Shown here piece by piece: positions 5,226-11,190 of a stretch of 13,893 nucleotides of DNA. A program made the translations under genes and the position numbers. Numbering within the stretch: position 1 is the first letter of the stretch; every line of letters begins with the position of its first letter. Under the pieces are notes generated by a model. That model searched no databases. It saw only the letters and a list, made by a program, of their open reading frames with translations, and was not told the DNA's origin. Origin of the DNA: Hyphomicrobiales bacterium (lineage in GTDB: Bacteria; Pseudomonadota; Alphaproteobacteria; Rhizobiales; Beijerinckiaceae); assembly GCA_015655535.1 (NCBI GenBank), contig JAATEW010000343.1, positions 1 to 13,893 of the forward strand, given 5' to 3'.

Positions 5226-7034
5226 TTGACAAGCGTCACGGCGGATCATTTGAAACCTTTGCGCGACGCACAGGACCCTGCCGCGCATGGAGCCTTTGTG
5301 CCGCTGCTCATCTTATTCGTGATGAGCCTCGGGCTTATCCTCACCTGGGCGCGGATCTTGGCCGTCTGGCAGACGGGCTCCATTCACGATCCGGACGACG
5401 CTCTGCGGCTCGAACAGGTTCGCGCGCTGCTTGCCGGTCAGAACTGGTTCGACATGACCGTCTATCGCCTCGATCCGCCGGGCGGTGTCTTCATGCACTG
5501 GTCGCGGGTCGTCGATATTCCGCTCGCAATTTTGATCAAGGCTTTCGGTCTCGTCCTGCCGGTCGAAGAGGCCGAGCGTCTGACGCGCATCGTCTTTCCC
5601 TTGCTGTTGCAAGTTGCTCTCTATGCGGCGATCGCGCGGCTTGCGAAAAGCCTGCTCGGCCGTGCCGCGATCATGCCGGCGGTCTTCATGGTGCTCCTCT
5701 CCGGCATTGTCTTCGGGCAATTCCAGCCCGGACGAATCGATCATCATGCGCCGCAGATCGTTCTTTTGGCTTTCATGCTGGGCGGCCTCGTCGAAGCGGT
5801 GAAAGCGCTGCGCCTGTTGCCCGCGGCAATATCGGGCGGGCTGGCAGCGCTGTCGCTGGCGATCAGCCTGGAAAACATGCCCTTCATCTTCACGCTCTGG
5901 GGCTTAGTTGGAGGCCTCTGGCTTTGGCAGGGCCGGGCGATGCGGAATCCGATGGCAGGCTTCGCGCTGGGCCTTCTCGTCGCTTTGCCGCTCTGCTTTC
6001 TCGCGACCGTCGGTCCGGCGCGTTGGTTTCTCTCGGTTCCCGATGCCTTTTCCTTTGGGCAACTCATCGCCGGAATGGCTGGCGCTGTGTTGTGCCTGGG
6101 GCTCGCCTTTCTGCCGGGGCGGTTCGATCGCTTAGCCATCAGATTGATGTTCGCCTTGGCCGGTGCCGCGGCCACCTTGTGCCTTGTGGCCCTCATCGGT
6201 GCCGGCGCGCTGCGCGAGCCTTTCGCTGGCCTCGACCCGCTCGTGCGCGATGTCTGGCTGTCGAATGTGCATGAGGCTTGGTCTTTCTTGCGGCTGTCGC
6301 GGCAGGAGCCTGAAGGCGCGGCGATCTTCATGCTGCCTTTAGTGCTTGGCTTTGTCGCGTCGATCGCGGCGGCCTGCGTCGAAAAAGGCGCGCTTCGTCT
6401 TCAATGGCTGCTGGTTTCGGCGACAGTGCTTGCCGGCGTTTTGATGAGCCTCTGGCTCGTGCGGGTTCTCTCATCCGTCGGCCCGATCGCGCCCTTGGGC
6501 GGCGTCTGGGCCGTGATGCGGCTCAACACATGGCTCATGCGAGCAGGGCGCCGCAAAGCGACGCTTTGGTCTTTTGGTCTGCTTTTGCCTTTCGCATCGA
6601 TTCCCTGGGCGCTGGCGATCGGCGGCCAAGGGGCGAATGCAAAGAAGACGTCAGAGAACTGTCTTGAAACGGCGGCTTTCGGACCCTTCGCAACTTTGCC
6701 GCCGGGACTCATTCTCGCGCCAATCGACTCGGGCTCGCATCTCCTCGCCTTTACGTCGCATAGCGTTCTGGCCGCACCTTATCATCGCAACAATCACGGC
6801 AACGTGGTTGCGCTTAAGGCCTTCCTCGCGCCGCCGGATGTGTCTCGCGCGATTGTGATGGCAAGCGGTGCGAATTATGTCGCCGTCTGCGCGAGCCTTG
6901 AAGAAACATCGGTTGTCGGCCAACGCGGACCGCATAATCTCGCATCTGCCTTGGTCGAAGGAGACGTGCCGGATTGGCTCACGCCGGTTTCGGCCGCAAA
7001 TACGCCATACAAGATTTTCACTGTCCACCGATAA
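5226..7034 (+). CDS. Multi-spanning membrane protein, probable GT-C-type glycosyltransferase
   Basis: A 602-residue protein with many hydrophobic segments from about residue 24 to 465, then a periplasm-facing C-terminal domain of about 135 residues. After the first membrane span comes DPDDALRLEQVRALLAGQNWF (55-75), with an acidic DPDD near the membrane. GRIDHH at 169-174 recalls the DHH-type motifs of STT3/AglB and other GT-C enzymes, which transfer sugars from polyprenyl-linked donors on the outer face of the membrane. Substrate and acceptor cannot be told from sequence. The C-terminal block SHSVLAAPYHRNNHGN (511-526) appears to be a family feature, and I recognise similar Rhizobiales proteins annotated as hypothetical. 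The start is TTG at 5226, chosen for the AAGGA eight bases upstream and because the next starts fall at or within the first membrane span. The LTXXQ gene follows after 18 nt and is probably cotranscribed. Confidence 0.7.
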   Translation: MTSVTADHLKPLRDAQDPAAHGAFVPLLILFVMSLGLILTWARILAVWQTGSIHDPDDALRLEQVRALLAGQNWFDMTVYRLDPPGGVFMHWSRVVDIPLAILIKAFGLVLPVEEAERLTRIVFPLLLQVALYAAIARLAKSLLGRAAIMPAVFMVLLSGIVFGQFQPGRIDHHAPQIVLLAFMLGGLVEAVKALRLLPAAISGGLAALSLAISLENMPFIFTLWGLVGGLWLWQGRAMRNPMAGFALGLLVALPLCFLATVGPARWFLSVPDAFSFGQLIAGMAGAVLCLGLAFLPGRFDRLAIRLMFALAGAAATLCLVALIGAGALREPFAGLDPLVRDVWLSNVHEAWSFLRLSRQEPEGAAIFMLPLVLGFVASIAAACVEKGALRLQWLLVSATVLAGVLMSLWLVRVLSSVGPIAPLGGVWAVMRLNTWLMRAGRRKATLWSFGLLLPFASIPWALAIGGQGANAKKTSENCLETAAFGPFATLPPGLILAPIDSGSHLLAFTSHSVLAAPYHRNNHGNVVALKAFLAPPDVSRAIVMASGANYVAVCASLEETSVVGQRGPHNLASALVEGDVPDWLTPVSAANTPYKIFTVHR

Positions 7035-7052
7035 GCTTCCGGAGAAACGTCG

Positions 7053-7682
7053 ATGACTATGCGCTTGCCAATTGCCTTTGTCCTGGCCGGAGTGATCGGC
7101 GCGGGGGCTACCGCCGCAGCGATCAATGCCAAGGCGCAGCAGGCGCCGCAAACTGATCCGGCCTCGAATATGATGATGAGGCATGATCGCGACCATGAGT
7201 CCTTGCATAAATTCTCGGCGGCCGACCGGGCGGCCTTCTTCGAAGCGCGTGTCGCGGCGCTGCATGCGGGTCTGACATTGACGCCGGATCAGGAGAAGCT
7301 TTGGGCGCCGGTGGAAACCGCTTTGCGGGACACGGCAAAGACCATGGCCGACCGCCGCAAGGTCTGGCACGACGAGCCGCGTCCCGCCGATCCGGTGCAA
7401 TTTCTGAAGCGGGTCAGCGAGGGTTCGCTCGCGCGCGGCGAAGCCTTAAAGAAACTCGCGGATGCGGCTGCGCCGCTTTACGCGACCTTGAACGACGAGC
7501 AGAAGCATCGCTTACCGATCCTGCTGGCGCATTTGCGGCCGCACGGGCAGCATTTCGCAGAGGCGGGCGAACATCGCTTTGGACCGGAGGGCGGCGAACA
7601 TCATGGCTGGTGGTCGCATGAACATCGTGATCATGATGGCCACGACGAAGATCACGATCATTATGATCACTCGGACCATTAA
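7053..7682 (+). CDS. Exported LTXXQ-motif (Spy/CpxP-like) protein with His-rich tail
   Basis: The 209-residue product has a signal peptide (hydrophobic 4-22, probable cleavage after AKA at 28), so it should be periplasmic. LTLTPDQEKLW at 74-84 is a clear LTXXQ motif, and LNDEQKHRL at 146-154 is a second, degenerate copy, as expected for the helical Spy/CpxP fold. Relatives act as periplasmic chaperones or as stress and metal sensors. The last 43 residues carry about 12 His mixed with Asp and Glu (HEHRDHDGHDEDHDHYDHSDH), a likely Zn, Ni or Cu binding tail; binding is inference. The ATG at 7053 has GGAG eight bases upstream; a second ATG two codons later is less well placed. It lies 18 nt after the GT-C-like gene and ends 45 nt before a strong terminator, so the two probably form one transcript. 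Confidence 0.85.
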   Translation: MTMRLPIAFVLAGVIGAGATAAAINAKAQQAPQTDPASNMMMRHDRDHESLHKFSAADRAAFFEARVAALHAGLTLTPDQEKLWAPVETALRDTAKTMADRRKVWHDEPRPADPVQFLKRVSEGSLARGEALKKLADAAAPLYATLNDEQKHRLPILLAHLRPHGQHFAEAGEHRFGPEGGEHHGWWSHEHRDHDGHDEDHDHYDHSDH

Positions 7683-7727
7683 AGATAAGATATTTGAGCT
7701 TTAGCTAGCTCTCACGAACTCCATGCT

Positions 7728-7754
7728 GGCGGCGCATTATGCGCCGCCTTTTTT
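7728..7754 (+). terminator. Intrinsic terminator after the LTXXQ gene
   Basis: A perfect 9-bp stem GGCGGCGCA/TGCGCCGCC with a 3-nt loop is followed by six T, a textbook rho-independent terminator for plus-strand transcription. On the minus strand the stem follows the pgi stop but lacks a T-run, so it may serve pgi less well. Confidence 0.93.
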
Positions 7755-7756
7755 AT

Positions 7757-9406
7757 TCACGATCCCTTGTTGAGCTTGCGCATCTCGGCGATCAGTCCGG
7801 CGGTGGAGGAATCGAGCCCCTCGGTCGAGGCGTTCTTGTCGGCGATGATCGGTGCCAGCCGCAGCGCCAATTCCTTGCCGAGCTCCACGCCCCATTGATC
7901 GAAGGCATTGATGTTCCAGATCACCGATTGCACGAAGACCTTGTGCTCATAAAGCGCGATCAGTTGCCCGAGCACACGCGGCGAGAGTTTCTTATAAATG
8001 AACGTGCCAGACGGCCTATTGCCTGAAAAGACCTTGTGCGGCGCGAGCGCTTTGATCGCGGCTGCGTCAAGTCCCTGCTTTTGCAATTGCATCTCGACTT
8101 CGGCGAGGGAACGTCCGCGCATCAGAGCCTCGCTCTGGGCGAGGCAATTGGCGAAGAGCAGTTGATGATGTTTGGCATCGGCCGCATTGGGCTGCGCCGC
8201 GATTAGAAAATCGATCGGTACGATGTTGGTTCCCTGATGCAGCATCTGGAAGAAGGCGTGCTGGCCATTGGTTCCGGGCTCGCCGAAAATAACCGGTGCC
8301 GTCTCATGCGCGGCCGGCGTGCCGTCCAAGCTCACCGACTTGCCGTTCGATTCCATTTCGAGCTGCTGCAGATAGGCCGGAAAGCGCCCCATACGCTGAT
8401 CGTAGGGGATCACGGCCTGGGTCTGGTAGCTCCAGAAGTTGCGATACCAGACGCCGATCAAAGCCATGATCACCGGGCCGTTTTGCTCCAGCGGCGTCTC
8501 GCGGAAATGCGTGTCTATGTCCTGGCCGCCGAGCAGAAACTTTTCGAATTTCTCCGCGCCTATGCCGATGGCGAGCGAGAGCCCGATCGACGACCAGACG
8601 GAAAGCCTGCCGCCGACGAAATCCCAGAAGCCGAAAATGCGGTCGGACTTGATGCCGAAACCAGCAACCTTGTCGAGCGCCGTCGAGACCGCGCAGAAAT
8701 GATCGGCGACCGCGGCCTCGCCTAATTTTTCCGCGACGATGGCCCGCGCCGTCGCGGCATTGGTCATCGTCTCCAAGGTCGTGAAGGTCTTGGAGCAGAT
8801 GATGAAGAGCGTCGTCGCCAGTGGCACATTGGCCAATGTGTCGCCGAGATCGGCGCCGTCGACATTGGCGACGAAATGCAGTTTGAGCTTGGGCGAGACG
8901 AAAGGCGAGAGCGCCCGTCCGGCCATGGCGGGTCCGAGGTCCGAGCCGCCGATGCCGATGTTGACGACATCGGTGAAGGGCGCGCCGCTCGCGGAAGCGA
9001 TCTCGCCCTTGCGGATGGCTTCGGCGAAAGCGAGCATCTTGGCGCGGACATCCCGCACCTCCGGCATCACGTCGCGGCCTTCGGCGATCATCGGGCGATC
9101 GGTCAGATTGCGCAGAGCCATGTGCATGGCGCTGCGGTGTTCGGTTATGTTGACGAGATCGCCCGCGAAGAGCGCCGCGCGCCTTTCCTCAAGACCGGCC
9201 GCGCGGGCCAGCGCCACGAGCAGATCGAGGGTTTTCTGGGTGACGCGATGTTTCGAGAAATCGAACAAAACGTCGTCGAGCTGGATATGAAACTTCGCGT
9301 AGCGCTCGGGATCGGCGGCGAAGAAATCCGCGATCTTTTGATTTTCCATTTCGGCCCGATGCGCATCGAGCGCGGCCCAGGCTTCGGACAGGCTCTTTTG
9401 ATTCAT
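7757..9406 (-). CDS. pgi: Glucose-6-phosphate isomerase
   Basis: The 549-residue product interconverts glucose 6-phosphate and fructose 6-phosphate in glycolysis and gluconeogenesis; it acts in the cytoplasm, usually as a dimer. It has the same length as the E. coli enzyme. The family signatures are intact: NIGIGGSDLGP (149-159), GGRLSVWSSIGL (265-276), GRFPAYLQQLEMESNGK (340-356), EPGTNGQHAFFQ (376-387) and FDQWGVELGK (502-511). The expected catalytic residues are present as Glu352, His383 and Lys511, each offset by three from the E. coli positions. The ATG at 9406 has GAGG five bases upstream. The gene lies 70 nt downstream of the mctP-like gene, with a strong hairpin between them that suggests separate transcription. 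It is convergent with the LTXXQ gene. Confidence 0.98.
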   Translation of the reverse strand: MNQKSLSEAWAALDAHRAEMENQKIADFFAADPERYAKFHIQLDDVLFDFSKHRVTQKTLDLLVALARAAGLEERRAALFAGDLVNITEHRSAMHMALRNLTDRPMIAEGRDVMPEVRDVRAKMLAFAEAIRKGEIASASGAPFTDVVNIGIGGSDLGPAMAGRALSPFVSPKLKLHFVANVDGADLGDTLANVPLATTLFIICSKTFTTLETMTNAATARAIVAEKLGEAAVADHFCAVSTALDKVAGFGIKSDRIFGFWDFVGGRLSVWSSIGLSLAIGIGAEKFEKFLLGGQDIDTHFRETPLEQNGPVIMALIGVWYRNFWSYQTQAVIPYDQRMGRFPAYLQQLEMESNGKSVSLDGTPAAHETAPVIFGEPGTNGQHAFFQMLHQGTNIVPIDFLIAAQPNAADAKHHQLLFANCLAQSEALMRGRSLAEVEMQLQKQGLDAAAIKALAPHKVFSGNRPSGTFIYKKLSPRVLGQLIALYEHKVFVQSVIWNINAFDQWGVELGKELALRLAPIIADKNASTEGLDSSTAGLIAEMRKLNKGS

Positions 9407-9442
9407 TGATGCCTCGCGCGAGATAAGAGATCGCGACGCATC

Positions 9443-9465
9443 GGGAGCGCGCTCGACGCGCTCCC
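9443..9465. terminator. Strong hairpin between the mctP-like gene and pgi
   Basis: A perfect 9-bp stem GGGAGCGCG/CGCGCTCCC with a 5-nt loop lies 11 nt past the mctP stop and 36 nt before the pgi start. It lacks a T-run on either strand, so it is not a classic intrinsic terminator. It may aid termination, protect the mctP 3' end, or form part of the pgi leader. Confidence 0.5.
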
Positions 9466-9476
9466 CGGACCCGCCG

Positions 9477-10961
9477 CTATTCGGCCGTGCTTATCACAGG
9501 CTTGCGTTGCGCCAATAAGGCATTGACGGCGAGCGTCACGACAATATTGAGCACAAGCGCAAGAAGCCCGACATAAAGCGTGATCTTCGTGTCGCCGAAG
9601 ACCAGCGTATGCAGCGGCTTCAACCCGTCCATCCAAGAGAAATAAGTGCCGACAGCCAAGCCGGAAGCCCAGCCCGCCAGCAGAGCCGGCGCACGGAACC
9701 AGTTCGTAAATAGGCCGAAGACGACGGCGGGAAAGGTCTGCAAGATCCACAATCCGCCGAGCAATTGCAGATCGAGTGCGAATTGCGTCGGCAGAAACAG
9801 GATCACCAGCAATGCGCCGACTTTGACCGCTATGGAGGTGATTTTCGCGACCTTTGCCTCGCCCGCGTGGCTGATGTTTGGATCGACATAGGCCTTCCAG
9901 ACATTGCGGGTGAAAAGATTGGCGGCGCCGATCGACATCACGGCGGCGGGCACAAGCGCTCCGATTCCGATGGCGGCGAAGGCGAAGCCTGCGAACCATC
10001 CGGGAAACAACGTCTTGAAGAGCATCGGGACGACATCGTTGTTGCTCGTGACCTTTATGTGGGCGGCATAGCCCATATAGCCGAGCAGAGCGATGAGGCC
10101 GAGGAGCAGCGTATAGGCCGGCAGCAGCATCGCATTCTTGCGGATCGTCTGAGCGCTCTTGCTGGCGAAAATGCCGGTCAGCGTATGCGGATACATGAAG
10201 GCTGCGAGCGCCGAACCGAAAGCGAGCGTCGCATAGGGGATATATTGCGAAGGCGCGAGCAATATACCGCCCGATCCCTTGGCCTTGAAGGCCTCGTCGG
10301 CCGCTGAAAAGATCGCGCCATAGCCGCCAAGCTTCAGCGGGATGAAGGCAACCGCCACGAGGACCACGATATAGATCATGATGTCTTTGACGAAAGCGAT
10401 CAAAGCCGGTGCGCGCAGGCCCGAGGAATAAGTGTAGAGCGCGAGCACGAGGAAGGCGAGCACAAGCGGGATTTCGCCGGTGAGGCCAAGTGCCTTGATG
10501 ACCGCCGCCATGCCGATGAGCTGCAGCGCTATATAGGGCATGGTCGCGATCATGCCCGTCAGCGCGACGGCGAGTTCGAGCCCGCGCGATTGATATTGAT
10601 CGTGAACGATGTCGGCGGCGGTGACATGCGCGCCGTCCTTGGCGCGGCGCCAGAGGAGCGGCATCACCGCGAAGACGAAAGGATAGACGATGATCGTATA
10701 GGGCAGGGCAAAGAAGCCGTAGGCGCCGACGCCATAGACGAGCGCCGGAACCGCGATCACCGTATAGGCTGTATAAAAATCGCCGCCGACCAGAAACCAG
10801 GTGATCCAGGTGCCGAATTGCCGGCCGCCCAATCCCCATTCGTCGATATGAGCGAGGGTCGCGGGGCGCCGCCATTTCGCGGCGACGAAGCCCATGACGG
10901 TCACAAGCAGAAAGAAGAAGACGAAGACGGCGATCGCCGGATAGTCGAGCTCACTCGTCAT
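9477..10961 (-). CDS. mctP: Sodium:solute symporter, MctP-like monocarboxylate permease
   Basis: A 494-residue member of the SSS family with about 13 predicted membrane spans in the inner membrane. Marks of the family include GGRQFGTWITWFLVGGDFYTAYTVIAVPALVYGVGAYGF near residues 45-82 and the long GFAFAAIGIGALVPAAVMSIGAANLFTRN stretch near residues 327-355. MctP of Rhizobium leguminosarum takes up lactate, pyruvate, propionate, butyrate and alanine, and the preceding DUF3311 gene is the usual partner of this subgroup. The exact substrate is not shown by sequence; acetate-type (ActP) or proline-type (PutP) transport are alternatives. The ATG at 10961 overlaps the DUF3311 gene by 11 nt and has GGAG eight bases upstream, so translation is probably coupled. 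No sensor-regulator genes like mctRS lie beside it in this window. Confidence 0.88.
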   Translation of the reverse strand: MTSELDYPAIAVFVFFFLLVTVMGFVAAKWRRPATLAHIDEWGLGGRQFGTWITWFLVGGDFYTAYTVIAVPALVYGVGAYGFFALPYTIIVYPFVFAVMPLLWRRAKDGAHVTAADIVHDQYQSRGLELAVALTGMIATMPYIALQLIGMAAVIKALGLTGEIPLVLAFLVLALYTYSSGLRAPALIAFVKDIMIYIVVLVAVAFIPLKLGGYGAIFSAADEAFKAKGSGGILLAPSQYIPYATLAFGSALAAFMYPHTLTGIFASKSAQTIRKNAMLLPAYTLLLGLIALLGYMGYAAHIKVTSNNDVVPMLFKTLFPGWFAGFAFAAIGIGALVPAAVMSIGAANLFTRNVWKAYVDPNISHAGEAKVAKITSIAVKVGALLVILFLPTQFALDLQLLGGLWILQTFPAVVFGLFTNWFRAPALLAGWASGLAVGTYFSWMDGLKPLHTLVFGDTKITLYVGLLALVLNIVVTLAVNALLAQRKPVISTAE

Positions 10962-11148
10962 CGGGCAGACTCCGATAGACGAGGTAGATCAGCACCGAAG
11001 TGATCGGCACCCAAGCGAGCTGATACCAATAGAAAAACGGAAAGCCGAAAAGATCGGGGGCCGCCCTGTTATAGAGGCCGACGATGAGCAGTCCGAGATA
11101 GGGCAGCAGCAACAGGAACCACAGCGGGCTCGGGCGGGATTTCGGCAT
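10951..11148 (-). CDS. DUF3311 small membrane protein, partner of the symporter
   Basis: A 65-residue protein with two hydrophobic segments (about 9-25 and 40-60) joined by the typical loop NRAAPDLFGFPFFYWYQLAWVP. It matches DUF3311 proteins, which are very often encoded directly before an SSS-family permease. It probably sits in the inner membrane as an accessory subunit or stabiliser of the transporter, similar in place to the DUF485 proteins beside ActP, though the role is not established. It overlaps the permease start by 11 nt. The ATG at 11148 has only a weak GGAA close upstream. An inverted repeat at 11158-11190 lies about 10 nt before the start. Confidence 0.85.
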   Translation of the reverse strand: MPKSRPSPLWFLLLLPYLGLLIVGLYNRAAPDLFGFPFFYWYQLAWVPITSVLIYLVYRSLPDDE

Positions 11149-11157
11149 GTTTCCAAT

Positions 11158-11190
11158 CCAAATAAGATCGACAAAATTGAGCTTATTTGG
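11158..11190. promoter_or_regulatory. Inverted repeat at the helicase end and upstream of DUF3311-mctP
   Basis: A perfect 9-bp inverted repeat CCAAATAAG/CTTATTTGG with a 15-nt A/T-rich centre lies 10 nt before the DUF3311 start. The right arm covers the helicase TAA stop. It could be an operator for the transporter genes or a stem at the helicase mRNA 3' end. There is no T-run for a standard terminator. Confidence 0.5.

Noticed and set aside
4958..5239. 93-codon minus-strand frame in the divergent region
   Set aside because: No family resemblance, and its long version overlaps the ribosome binding site and start of the GT-C-like gene. Only the short 22-codon part is mentioned, as a weak possibility.
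5201..6274. 357-codon plus-strand frame overlapping the GT-C-like gene
   Set aside because: Arg/Ala/Cys-rich shadow frame; the overlapping 602-codon frame encodes clear membrane spans and has a ribosome binding site.
9403..10875. 490-codon minus-strand frame overlapping the symporter
   Set aside because: Arg/His-rich shadow in another frame of the mctP-like gene, whose own frame gives a complete SSS-family protein.
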